A stretch of 64,000 nucleotides of DNA from Terriglobia bacterium. Its GTDB lineage: Bacteria > Acidobacteriota > Terriglobia > Bryobacterales > Bryobacteraceae. Both the position numbers and the translations under genes were made by a program. The notes beneath the pieces are model-generated. The model saw nothing but the letters and a program-made list of their open reading frames with translations. It was not told where the DNA came from and ran no database searches. The stretch's first letter is position 1, and the number at the start of each line of letters is the position of its first letter. Positions 1-8,094 of this stretch are shown here, in pieces. The stretch lies in the NCBI GenBank assembly GCA_020073345.1, contig JAIQFI010000003.1:1-64000 (forward strand), read 5' to 3'.

Positions 1-1363
1 TCAGCAGCTTGCCGCCGTGGTTCTTGAAGGCTGAGAGATCCGTCGAGCTAGCCATCATGAAATCCCAGACGGCTTCGGTGAATTCGCCGGACTTGGCGTA
101 TAGTTTCGCGGCATCGCGTTCGAAATCGACGCCCAGGAGATACGCCACGGGACCAGCTCCGGCGGTCGGTACGGCAATGGGTGGCGTTACAAACAGGGCG
201 GAGGCCGAAGCGCTCCCCAAGGTCGCGATGATGGAAGCATTGTTGGCGGCATCGAAGGCGCCCAGCTTCCACGATCGCCACCCTTGGTTGTAGGTTTCGC
301 CGATCTTGCCGCCGATGCCGCGGTCCCAGGCCCAGTCGGCATAGAGCAGCTCGCCTTGGGCGCTCCTGGCGCCCGCGAAGATCTTTTGGAGCGCCGCCAC
401 TTGCACAGCCGAAAGGCAGGTGTTGCGCTTGGGTCCCTTACACGTGATCGCCGTGAACTTGGGCGTCACAACCGCTGGAGTGCAGGCTGGGAAACTGTCG
501 ATGATCCCGTCCGCGAGCCCATCCAGCGAATCGCACGCTGATAGGATGGCCTGCGAGGCGAGATCCAGATCCTCGTCAGTAAAGGTCTTGTTTAAGAGCG
601 GTTGTCCGAAACGGTCGAAGATTCCGGACGTCTTGGCCACTTCACTCAATGCCTGGGCATCCGCGGCGTGACCAAAGAGCGCCGCTTTGGCAAGCTTGAA
701 ACCGGGAGAACACGCCAGGATCCCATCGAAATACGACGGGAATCGCTGCGACATCATCATCGCTTCCCGGCCACCCTCGGAGCAGCCAACGTAGTAGGAA
801 CGCTCGGGCGCCCGGCCGTAGTAGGCGCGGATGATCGCCTTGGCGGCCTGGGTAACCTGATCGTAGGAGTTGTATCCAAAGTCGCGGCGCGCTTGTGGAT
901 CAAAGCCGAAGGTCACCGTACCATTGCGGTTGGGATCGTTGTTGGCGGCGTTGTCGTGGCCGGAGTCTGTCGATACGACCGCGAATCCCATCGCAAGAGC
1001 ATTGGTTCGTTGTTGACCTTGCAGGTTGCCCAGCGCATTGCCGAGATTTCCGTTGGATCCGCCGCCGCCCTCAAAGAAGAAACGGCCGTTCCAATCCGTG
1101 GGCAGCCGCAGATGAAGCCGGATGGCATAGCGTTGCGCGTTGACGCCAGTGCGTTCGTTCATCCTGCCCTGGACTTCGCAATGCTCGGGCAGGGCGGGCG
1201 CGTTGCCTTGCGCTGCCCGCGGCGCATTCAGTGTGGCCGAGTTGATTACCGTGGTTGGGTTCGGTAGGCCGGTGAGTGAATTGAGGCTCGGGCACTTGGA
1301 TGCGATGCTCTGGCCGATACACGGGAGAGCCGCGGTTAATACGAACAAGATCCGGTGTCTCAT
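1..1363 (-). CDS. Tannase/feruloyl esterase family protein, C-terminus cut by window edge
   Basis: Secreted serine esterase of the tannase/feruloyl esterase family, which hydrolyses ester bonds of plant phenolics. About 454 codons are visible, starting with a signal peptide (MRHRILFVLTAALPCIGQS). The nucleophile motif GCSEGGRE puts the serine at residue 195 next to Cys194, the Cys-Ser arrangement typical of this family; the matching Asp, His and second Cys would lie beyond base 1. The N-terminal part also has the family's WNGRFFFEGGGGSNG stretch (residues 91-105). The ATG at 1363 sits 9 bases after the stop of the upstream MmgE/PrpD gene, so the two are probably one transcript. Family is clear; substrate is not. 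Confidence 0.9.
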   Translation of the reverse strand, partial: MRHRILFVLTAALPCIGQSIASKCPSLNSLTGLPNPTTVINSATLNAPRAAQGNAPALPEHCEVQGRMNERTGVNAQRYAIRLHLRLPTDWNGRFFFEGGGGSNGNLGNALGNLQGQQRTNALAMGFAVVSTDSGHDNAANNDPNRNGTVTFGFDPQARRDFGYNSYDQVTQAAKAIIRAYYGRAPERSYYVGCSEGGREAMMMSQRFPSYFDGILACSPGFKLAKAALFGHAADAQALSEVAKTSGIFDRFGQPLLNKTFTDEDLDLASQAILSACDSLDGLADGIIDSFPACTPAVVTPKFTAITCKGPKRNTCLSAVQVAALQKIFAGARSAQGELLYADWAWDRGIGGKIGETYNQGWRSWKLGAFDAANNASIIATLGSASASALFVTPPIAVPTAGAGPVAYLLGVDFERDAAKLYAKSGEFTEAVWDFMMASSTDLSAFKNHGGKLL

Positions 1364-1372
1364 GGTTATATA

Positions 1373-2767
1373 TTATGTCGCGAGTTCCAGCAGAACCTTG
1401 GCATCCGGGAGCAACTCCAGTCGCTGGACCGCGTCCGCCACACGGCCGCGCGCATCCGCGGACAAAAACGCGCTGGCGTTTTCCTCGAACTTGGCGCGAA
1501 GTTCCTCGTAAGTCATCGGATTCTCGGCCGAGCCGCGATTGTACTCTTCCACGTCTGTAAACTGCCGTCCGTCGTTCAGCGTAACCTTGACGGCTCCCTT
1601 GAAGCGCCCCGGACCGGGATAATCCGGATCGACGCGATAGCGAACTTTTCCAGCCAGCGCCAGAATCTCGGGATTCCGGCGACTCTGGTCGCTGTAGGCG
1701 TGCTTCCCCAGTTCTCCGAAAAACAGCGCTTCGGCGACGCTGTACTGCAAGCTCACACGGCCGTGCGAGTCCGATGCGGGCGCGTGTTTCTCCGCGATCG
1801 GCTCGCAGACGATCGACACGATGAATCCGGTGACAGGGCACTCGACGCTTTCGATATCGGCGGCCTGGATCGCGTGCTGGTTCCGCAGCCGAATGGCGGC
1901 GCTGATGTAAGGATGAATCACGTGCGCGGCCGGAAACGGTTTGAAGGACGAGTTGCGGCTTTCCCAGTGCGAGCCTAGATCCGCTTTGATGCGCGCGAAA
2001 TCGCGATGAGCGGCCTGATCCTGCACATGGCTCGCGAACAAGCCCCAGCGACCCTCGAATACCTGCGCAGGACCTGTGACTCCCGAGCGCGCGAGCATCG
2101 CGGCGGTGATCCCGCTCTGCGCCGACCATCCGGGGTGGAGAAATTTCGTCTGCGTCCCATCCACCCAGCATTCGAGCAGGCCCGAGGCGAAGCTGCCGGC
2201 GATGCCCGCAGCGCGGGCCATGGATTCCGCGTCCACCCCCAGAAGCTTCGCGGCCAGAAACGCCGCCCCGAAGGTCGCGAACAACCCGGTGGGGTGGAAC
2301 CCGCGCTTGTGCAGCTCGCCGGAAGATACGCTGCCTACGCGGCAGGAAATCTCGTTGCCCAATGCGACCGCTGTGATCAAGTCACGTCCGGTAATAGCGG
2401 TGAACTCGGAGAGCGCTAACGCCGCGGCCACGGCCGGGCTGCTCATATGCACGATCGACTCATTATGGGTATCGTCGTACTCGAGCGCCTGCGAAAGAGC
2501 TCCGTTGGCGAACGCGGCTGCGGTCACACCAACGCGGTCTCCGAAACCAAGAATGCGGCAAGGGCCGGTGGGAAACATGGCCACCACTGCCTCGCGGGTC
2601 GATTTTCCGAAAGGGGTTTCCGCCCCGGCCAGCGACAATCCGATCACGTCCATCACGCGCAGTTTGGTGGCTTCGACGACGTCGGCCGGCAGATCTTCGA
2701 ATCGGAGGCGCGAGGCCCACGCGGCAAGGTCAGTAGATAGTGGCAGGCTCACGGCACTACTGTACAA
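1373..2767 (-). CDS. MmgE/PrpD family protein (2-methylcitrate dehydratase-like)
   Basis: A 464-residue member of the MmgE/PrpD fold, which includes 2-methylcitrate dehydratase, cis-aconitate decarboxylase and iminodisuccinate epimerase. It covers the whole family length. Recognisable blocks are the N-terminal helix (LPADVVEATKLRVMDVIGLS), ALEYDDTHNESIVHMSSPAVAAALAL near residue 95, and KFLHPGWSAQSGITAAMLA. I chose the TTG at 2767 because GGGGAG lies 9-10 bases upstream; a GTG at 2752 is the alternative. It diverges from a second PrpD-family gene whose ATG is only 21 bases away and is followed by the tannase gene. Soluble, no signal peptide. True substrate unknown. Confidence 0.85.
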   Translation of the reverse strand: MYSSAVSLPLSTDLAAWASRLRFEDLPADVVEATKLRVMDVIGLSLAGAETPFGKSTREAVVAMFPTGPCRILGFGDRVGVTAAAFANGALSQALEYDDTHNESIVHMSSPAVAAALALSEFTAITGRDLITAVALGNEISCRVGSVSSGELHKRGFHPTGLFATFGAAFLAAKLLGVDAESMARAAGIAGSFASGLLECWVDGTQTKFLHPGWSAQSGITAAMLARSGVTGPAQVFEGRWGLFASHVQDQAAHRDFARIKADLGSHWESRNSSFKPFPAAHVIHPYISAAIRLRNQHAIQAADIESVECPVTGFIVSIVCEPIAEKHAPASDSHGRVSLQYSVAEALFFGELGKHAYSDQSRRNPEILALAGKVRYRVDPDYPGPGRFKGAVKVTLNDGRQFTDVEEYNRGSAENPMTYEELRAKFEENASAFLSADARGRVADAVQRLELLPDAKVLLELAT

Positions 2768-2817
2768 TGAGTTTCACTCCCCAAAGCAATGCTGGAAACG
2801 CAAACACTGGCATCATA
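2740..2817. promoter_or_regulatory. Candidate overlapping divergent promoters between two PrpD genes
   Basis: The two divergent PrpD genes leave only 21 bases between start codons, so each promoter must fall inside the other gene or on its start. On the plus strand TACAAT (2763-2768) fits a -10 box about 20 bases before the ATG at 2789 and covers the TTG start of the minus gene. On the minus strand TATGAT (2817-2812) is a second -10 candidate lying inside the plus gene. Both -35 boxes are weak, so this is inference from -10 similarity and spacing. Confidence 0.35.
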
Positions 2818-4120
2818 CATAGTTACTAACCGGATCGAAAGCGTCCCCGAGGACGTCCGTCACGAAGCCCGCCGGGCGATTGTAAATTATGTGGGCTGCG
2901 CCCTGGGCGGCAGCATCGACACCGCGGTGGATCGCGCGATCCAGGCTCTGAGTCCATATTCCGGAAGGCCCACCGCGAGCGTTCTGGGACGCAGCGAACG
3001 CATGGACCCGCTGCATGCTTCCCTGATGAACGGGATCAGCTCGCATGTATACGATTACGACGACACCACGCCGAAGAACTACATCCATCCCACCTCGCCG
3101 GTAGCGTCGGCGCTGTTCGCCTACGCCAGCGTGCATCCAGTGCGGGGACGCGACTTCATGGAGGCGTTCATCCTGGGGTTCGAAGCGGAATCGCGCATCG
3201 GCAACGCGGTGTATCCGGCGCATTACGACGTCGGCTGGCACATCACCGGAACAGCCGGGGTGTTCGGCGCGGCCACGGCGATCGGCAAGCTCCTGGTGCT
3301 GGAGGGTCATGAGATGATCTGGGCGATCGGGCTCGCCGCAACGCAGGCCGCGGGCCTGCGCGAAATGTTCGGGTCCATGGCCAAAGCGTTTCATCCGGGC
3401 CGCGCGGCGCAAAACGGATACGCCGCAGCGCTGCTGGCGCAAGCTGGCTTCACTGCGGGCGAACATTCCCTAGAGGGTCCGCGGGGCTTCGCGGCGGTCC
3501 AGGCCGCCAAGTATGATCTTTCGAAAATCACAGCGCGACTGGGTGAGGATTTCGACCTCCGCGCGAATACCTACAAGCCGTTTCCATGCGGCATCGTGAA
3601 TCATCCCACCATCGACGGCTGCATTCAGATTCATCGGCAGAATCAACTGGCGCCGGAACAGATCGCGGCTGTACGCCTCCGCGTTGCGCCCCTGGTGATG
3701 GATCTCTGCAATCAACAGGGCATCACCAAGGGACTGCAGGGAAAGTTCTCGGTTTACCATGGCGCGGCCATCGGGCTGGTGCGCGGCAAGGCGGGGATTC
3801 AGGAATACACAGACGAAGCCGTGAACGATCCGCTGATTAAGCGCGTGCGCGAGCTGGTCGCGGCCGTGGGTGATCCGTCGATCACCGAAGATCAGGCTCG
3901 GATCGAAGTGGACCTGGTAACCGGGGTGACCCTCACCCGATTCGTCGAACAGTCACTGGGAAACGTTCATCGCCCCATGACCGACAAACAACTGGAGGAT
4001 AAGTTTCGCGATCAGGCTGTGGCGGCGCTGCCGGCGACGCAAGTGGAGAAAGCGATCGAGCTGTGCTGGAGGATCGACGAGCTGGAGGATGTGGGGGAAT
4101 TGATTCGGGTATGCGGCTAA
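2789..4120 (+). CDS. MmgE/PrpD family protein, second paralogue
   Basis: A 443-residue full-length MmgE/PrpD protein, clearly diverged from its neighbour on the other strand. It has the same architecture: N-terminal helical domain (VPEDVRHEARRAIVNYVGCALGG), VYDYDDTTPKNYIHPTSPVASALFA around residue 90, KAFHPGRAAQNGYAAALLAQAG, and a C-terminal domain with the NTYKPFPCG block. Its last 10 bases overlap the start of an ABC-transporter lipoprotein gene, so it is co-transcribed with a complete importer. That suggests it processes the imported compound, possibly a hydroxy acid or other carboxylate. The substrate cannot be deduced from the sequence. Confidence 0.85.
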   Translation: MLETQTLASYIVTNRIESVPEDVRHEARRAIVNYVGCALGGSIDTAVDRAIQALSPYSGRPTASVLGRSERMDPLHASLMNGISSHVYDYDDTTPKNYIHPTSPVASALFAYASVHPVRGRDFMEAFILGFEAESRIGNAVYPAHYDVGWHITGTAGVFGAATAIGKLLVLEGHEMIWAIGLAATQAAGLREMFGSMAKAFHPGRAAQNGYAAALLAQAGFTAGEHSLEGPRGFAAVQAAKYDLSKITARLGEDFDLRANTYKPFPCGIVNHPTIDGCIQIHRQNQLAPEQIAAVRLRVAPLVMDLCNQQGITKGLQGKFSVYHGAAIGLVRGKAGIQEYTDEAVNDPLIKRVRELVAAVGDPSITEDQARIEVDLVTGVTLTRFVEQSLGNVHRPMTDKQLEDKFRDQAVAALPATQVEKAIELCWRIDELEDVGELIRVCG

Positions 4121-5112
4121 CGATCGCGCTGGTGTTTTTACTCTTAACCGCATGCGGCGGCGCGAACAAGCGCGAAGTCCGGATTCCCAAAGGCGCGGGC
4201 GGCGTCGGATTTCTTCCGCTGCTGGTGATGGAGAAATATCGCCTGATCGAGAAGCACGCGGCGGAGTCGGGCTTCGGCGACCTGACGGTCCGGTGGATGG
4301 ATCTGGGCGGACCGGCAGCGATGAACGATGCGCTCTTGTCTTCGTCGGCCGATTTCATCTCGGCGGGCCCGCCTGCGTTTCTAACGTTATGGGATAAGAC
4401 TCGCGGCTCGGCCAATTCGATCAATGTTGAGGGAGTCGCCGCAATGACCTCGATGCCGATGTACCTCAATACCAACTCTGCACGTCTTAAAAAGCTGGAC
4501 GACATTACCGATCAGGACAAGATCGCCATGACTTCCATCAAGGTCTCCATCCCGGCGATCATCATGCAGATGTACGCACAGGAGAAGTACGGTGCGGCGC
4601 AAGCCACGCGCTTCGACAAATTTACCGTTTCGATGGCGCATCCCGATGCCGTGGTGGCGTTGCTTTCCGGCTCGGCCGGCATCAGCGGACACTTCAGCTC
4701 GCCGCCATTCCACCAGCGCGAGCGTAAAGACCCGCGCATTCGCACGATCCTGACTTCCGACGACGTCATGGGAGGCTCCACGACGTTCACCATGATTTCC
4801 ACGACCAGCAAGTTCCGGCAGGAGAATCCGCAGATCTTCGCCGCGGTGCTGAAAGCGCTGGAGGAAGCCAACCGCATGATTGTCGCCGATAGGAAAATGG
4901 CTGCGGACCTTCTGGTGACCTCCGAGGGCGGAGGCTTAACACGCGAGGAAATTGTCGAAGTCCTGAGCGATCCACACGTGAAGTTCACCACCACTCCGGA
5001 GAACGTCATGAAGTACGTCGAGTTCATGTACGGCGCGGGTTCCATCAAGAACCGGCCCGGATCGTGGAAGGATCTGTTCTTTTCCGAGATCCACGGAGTT
5101 TCGGGAAGCTGA
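4111..5112 (+). CDS. ABC transporter substrate-binding lipoprotein, NitT/TauT (NMT1-like) type
   Basis: Solute-binding protein of a NitT/TauT-type importer. The ATG at 4111 gives a clean lipoprotein signal (MRLTIALVFLLLTACGG, lipobox LTAC), so the mature protein would be tethered by Cys16; a longer reading frame from 4063 lacks this feature and is not preferred. The body has the NMT1/SsuA-like features GGVGFLPLLVMEKYRLIEKHA, SADFISAGPPAFL and SVSIPAIIMQMYA. The gene overlaps the preceding PrpD gene by 10 bases and is followed after 7 bases by the ATPase gene. Ligand unknown; this type binds nitrate, sulfonates, thiamine precursors or aromatic acids. Confidence 0.88.
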   Translation: MRLTIALVFLLLTACGGANKREVRIPKGAGGVGFLPLLVMEKYRLIEKHAAESGFGDLTVRWMDLGGPAAMNDALLSSSADFISAGPPAFLTLWDKTRGSANSINVEGVAAMTSMPMYLNTNSARLKKLDDITDQDKIAMTSIKVSIPAIIMQMYAQEKYGAAQATRFDKFTVSMAHPDAVVALLSGSAGISGHFSSPPFHQRERKDPRIRTILTSDDVMGGSTTFTMISTTSKFRQENPQIFAAVLKALEEANRMIVADRKMAADLLVTSEGGGLTREEIVEVLSDPHVKFTTTPENVMKYVEFMYGAGSIKNRPGSWKDLFFSEIHGVSGS

Positions 5113-5119
5113 TTCGACA

Positions 5120-5896
5120 ATGGTTCCGCTTCTTTCGGTAGAAGGCGTGACGCTCCGTTACCGGACGAGAGATCATCTCGTCACGGCTACGTATCGTGTC
5201 AGCTTCAATCTGTTCCAGTCGGACCGATTTGTCGTGCTGGGCCCGTCCGGGTGCGGTAAATCGACTTTGCTGAAGGCCGTCGGCGGGTATATCCAACCGA
5301 CGGAGGGACGCATCCGGTTGAACACTACAAACATCACGGGTCCAGGGCCGGATCGCGTGTTCGTGTTCCAGGAATTCGACCAGCTCCTGCCCTGGAAAAC
5401 CGTCAAGGAGAACATCGTCTTTGCGCTGACCGCAAGCGGGAAACTGCCGCGTCCTCAGGCGGAGGAGCGCGCTGTGCACTACATCGCCAAGGTGAATCTA
5501 ACGGAATTCGCTTTGAGTTACCCCCACACGCTTTCCGGCGGGATGAAACAGCGCGTCGCGATTGCGCGGGCGATGGCCATGGAACCTCAGATCCTGCTGA
5601 TGGATGAGCCATTCGCCGCGCTCGACGCGCTCACGCGCGCCAAGATGCAGGAAGAGCTGCTGCAGCTATGGGAGGAGACTAAGTTCACGGTGCTGTTCGT
5701 CACGCATTCGATTCCGGAAGCGATTCGCGTCGGCAACCGCGTTCTGCTGATGAGCGCGCATCCCGGGCAAGTAAGAGCCGAAGTCAACAGCCGGGGCGCG
5801 GACGTTCCGGACGCTTCCGGGAAAGCGCTCTCGGCACGGATCCACGAACTCCTGTTCGGCGAAGGAACGCAGCAAGGAGTGGCGAATCATGGTTGA
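5120..5896 (+). CDS. ABC transporter ATP-binding protein, NitT/TauT type
   Basis: Cytoplasmic ATPase of the importer encoded with its neighbours. All nucleotide-binding motifs are intact: Walker A GPSGCGKST (41-49), Q-loop glutamine at 84 (FVFQEFDQLLPW), signature LSGGMKQ (138-144), Walker B ILLMDE (158-163) and D-loop ALD. Length (258) and the QLLPW segment match the SsuB/TauB/NrtC group. It overlaps the permease gene by 8 bases, indicating translational coupling. Confidence 0.93.
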   Translation: MVPLLSVEGVTLRYRTRDHLVTATYRVSFNLFQSDRFVVLGPSGCGKSTLLKAVGGYIQPTEGRIRLNTTNITGPGPDRVFVFQEFDQLLPWKTVKENIVFALTASGKLPRPQAEERAVHYIAKVNLTEFALSYPHTLSGGMKQRVAIARAMAMEPQILLMDEPFAALDALTRAKMQEELLQLWEETKFTVLFVTHSIPEAIRVGNRVLLMSAHPGQVRAEVNSRGADVPDASGKALSARIHELLFGEGTQQGVANHG

Positions 5897-6743
5897 ACGC
5901 ACGGAGTTGTTCCACGAGGTTTCCACGGCGGGATTCGACGTGGTCGAGAAGCCACTCAGCGCGTGGGAAAAGCTGTACGATAACGGAGCCGTCCGGAAGA
6001 CGGCGCTGCTGGCGATCCTGGCAGGCGCCTGGGAACTGTACGCCAGATGGCTCGGTAATCCGCTGCTGGTGCCGACGTTTTCGGCCACGGTGGGCGCGCT
6101 GTTTGCATCGGTGGCGTCCGGAGCACTGCCGCGGGCGGCCGTCTATACGATTTCGATGCTGCTCAAAGGCTATGCCGCGGGACTGGCGATCGCCGCACTC
6201 CTGACGGCCTTCGCCACCGGCACGCGCATTGGCGCGGATCTGCTGGAAACGCTCACCGCCATGTTCAATCCCCTGCCCTCGATCGCGCTCCTGCCGCTGG
6301 CGCTGGTGTGGTTCGGACTCGGCGCGGGAAGCGTGATATTCGTGCTGATCCACGCGGTGCTGTGGGCCGTGGCGCTGAATACGTTCGCGGGTTTTCGTTC
6401 GGTGAGTCCCACCTGGAAGATGGTGGGCCAGAATTACGGGTTGTCGCGGGCGAGCTACATCGCGCGGATTCTGATACCCGGCGCGTTCCCCAGCATCCTG
6501 ACGGGCCTCAAGGTCGGCTGGGCCTTCGCCTGGCGCACGCTCATCGCGGCCGAGCTGGTCTTCGGCGTCAGCTCCGGATCCGGCGGGCTGGGCTGGTTCA
6601 TTTTCGAACGCAAGAATCAGCTTCTGATCGCCGACGTCTTCGCCGGATTATTGACGGTGATTCTGTTCGGCCTGGCCGTCGAGAATCTGATCTTCAAGAC
6701 CATCGAGAGCCGCACGGTGCGGCGCTGGGGCATGCAGGCCTAA
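5889..6743 (+). CDS. ABC transporter permease, NitT/TauT type
   Basis: Inner-membrane permease of the same importer (284 residues). It has about six hydrophobic segments starting at residue 37 (TALLAILAGAWELYARWL) and a BPD-type coupling loop before ILIPGAFPSILTGLKVGWAFAWRTLIAAELV, the EAA-like region contacting the ATPase. The N-terminal 30 residues are longer than in many homologues. It is the last gene of the run PrpD - binding protein - ATPase - permease; the next gene is convergent. Confidence 0.9.
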   Translation: MVERTELFHEVSTAGFDVVEKPLSAWEKLYDNGAVRKTALLAILAGAWELYARWLGNPLLVPTFSATVGALFASVASGALPRAAVYTISMLLKGYAAGLAIAALLTAFATGTRIGADLLETLTAMFNPLPSIALLPLALVWFGLGAGSVIFVLIHAVLWAVALNTFAGFRSVSPTWKMVGQNYGLSRASYIARILIPGAFPSILTGLKVGWAFAWRTLIAAELVFGVSSGSGGLGWFIFERKNQLLIADVFAGLLTVILFGLAVENLIFKTIESRTVRRWGMQA

Positions 6744-6764
6744 CGCAACGAGCGCTTGTGATCC

Positions 6765-7796
6765 TTACAGCCGTTCCAAATCCGGATCCACGCCCGCAGC
6801 TGCCGGTTTCCCGATATTCTCAAGCTGCGCGCGGATCTCGTCCGCGTCGGGTGCGTTCTTGTCCAGCTCGAGGTAATTCGAAATGTGCGCGCGCGCGCCG
6901 GCGGCGTCCCCTTGCGCCTCGAGAATCCTGCCAAGCACGTACTCCGACCGAGGCGTCCTGTGCTGGGGATCCTGGCGCATGGCTTCCTGCACGCTGGTCA
7001 TCGCGCCATCCAGGTCTTTAAGCCCGTAGCGCGCCACGGCCTGGTGGAGATAAATCTCGGTAACCGTCTTCTTCGAGTCGATCTTAATCAGCGCATCGGC
7101 GTTCTTGGCCGCGCATTGCCAGTCCTTGGTCTTGATACAGAGGCGTGTCAGCGCTATATAAGGCGGCAGGAACTTGGGATCCGCCTCGATGGCATGCTCA
7201 TATGCAGCGCGCGCTTCGGCCGGTTTCAGCAGCTGCCTGTCCTCGACCACCCCCAGCGCGTGCCATCCGATTGCAAATTTCGGAGCCGCCGCGACCGCCG
7301 CCTGCATCTGCGTTTCGGCTTCCGGATAATTGTTCTTGTCGAGCGCCTTCATGGCCGCTTTCCAGGACGAGCTTGCCTTCGACGGCACACCCGAATCGGA
7401 ACTGGTAATAGAGTAAGGATCGGCGGCGCGGCTGCTAATCACGATCGTATCGAGCGTAGTAACGGTACTGATGTATCCATTGAGACCGGAGACATCAATG
7501 TTGGTCGAGGTGTAGCCGGGGTGCGTCGCACGAATGAAGCACGCACGGCTGCGCAAGGGATCCACGTCCATCCGCCACAAATACTCGCCCTTCTTATCCG
7601 TGACGGGCCCCGGGGCCGAGCCCTGGAGATCGCTACAGACACGTTCGATGCCCACACTGAACGGCGGCGGTGAGCCGTCGGGCAGAGTCACTTTTCCTTT
7701 GATGATGAGCGGGTAGACCTCGGCAACAGCCGGTTGAACAGAAAATAAGAAAGTGATGGTGAGGCAAGCACCAAGAAACGCTCGCAAGGCGGCCAT
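6765..7796 (-). CDS. Secreted TPR-repeat protein with N-terminal carboxypeptidase-regulatory-like domain
   Basis: A 343-residue exported protein. The ATG at 7796 is preceded by AGGAGG at ideal spacing and starts a signal peptide (MAALRAFLGACLTITFLFSVQPAVA). Residues roughly 25-110 form a beta-rich module (GKVTLPDGSPPPFSVGIERVC, then KKGEYLWRMDVDP) resembling the carboxypeptidase regulatory/SpaA-like fold. From about residue 135 onward come four to five tetratricopeptide repeats (NYPEAETQMQAAVAAAPKFAIGW, EARAAYEHAIEADPKFLPPY and so on). This combination is frequent in Acidobacteriota; the function is presumably extracytoplasmic protein-protein interaction. No catalytic motif is seen. Confidence 0.8.
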   Translation of the reverse strand: MAALRAFLGACLTITFLFSVQPAVAEVYPLIIKGKVTLPDGSPPPFSVGIERVCSDLQGSAPGPVTDKKGEYLWRMDVDPLRSRACFIRATHPGYTSTNIDVSGLNGYISTVTTLDTIVISSRAADPYSITSSDSGVPSKASSSWKAAMKALDKNNYPEAETQMQAAVAAAPKFAIGWHALGVVEDRQLLKPAEARAAYEHAIEADPKFLPPYIALTRLCIKTKDWQCAAKNADALIKIDSKKTVTEIYLHQAVARYGLKDLDGAMTSVQEAMRQDPQHRTPRSEYVLGRILEAQGDAAGARAHISNYLELDKNAPDADEIRAQLENIGKPAAAGVDPDLERL

Positions 7797-7816
7797 AAGT
7801 CCTCCTGACAAATAGT

Positions 7817-7981
7817 CTATCGCTTAGTTTGTTTGTCGTACCAGGCCTGGAAGAACTCCACCTGCGCCGGAGTCAGCCCTGGGCCGGAGATCATTCCGGT
7901 ATCCACCCGGACGGGATCGTTGATGGCGGCGGAGACGGCAGAGGTTAGGGCGAGGACGATGAACAGGCCGACACGTGGCAT
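7817..7981 (-). pseudogene. Minigene: signal peptide plus what look like both ends of a carboxylesterase
   Basis: A 54-codon frame with a good ribosome site (GGGAG before ATG 7981) and a signal peptide (MPRVGLFIVLALTSAVSAA). The mature start NDPVRVDTGMISG resembles the first strand of type B carboxylesterases, and the last 20 residues, LTPAQVEFFQAWYDKQTKR, resemble their C-terminal helix; everything between is absent. I read it as the in-frame remnant of a carboxylesterase after a large internal deletion. It could also be a genuine small secreted peptide. Family similarity is from memory of the motifs, not a search. Confidence 0.45.
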
Positions 7982-8034
7982 ATGATCTCCCAGGGGCAAT
8001 CATATCCTACCCACTCGAACTTCGCCGTTGTCTA

Positions 8035-8094
8035 TCAGAACGTAATGCGCGTACCCAGCTCGATCTGACGGCGTTTACCCTTCCGGCGGAGACA
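8035..8094 (-). pseudogene. Second in-frame C-terminal beta-strand behind the Oar-like receptor stop
   Basis: Directly after the TGA of the receptor gene the same frame continues for 19 codons and ends in RRQIELGTRITF followed by TGA. This has the hallmarks of an outer-membrane barrel C-terminus (alternating polar/hydrophobic residues, terminal Phe), parallel to the receptor's own ending AQFAVRYTF. The two ends also share 10 bases of DNA around the stop. It is probably the leftover tail of a former tandem receptor, or an old C-terminal extension cut off by a stop mutation. Confidence 0.45.

Noticed and set aside
1071-2171. 366-codon minus-strand frame across tannase and PrpD genes
   Set aside because: Arg/Ser-rich shadow of two real genes in other frames; no domain.
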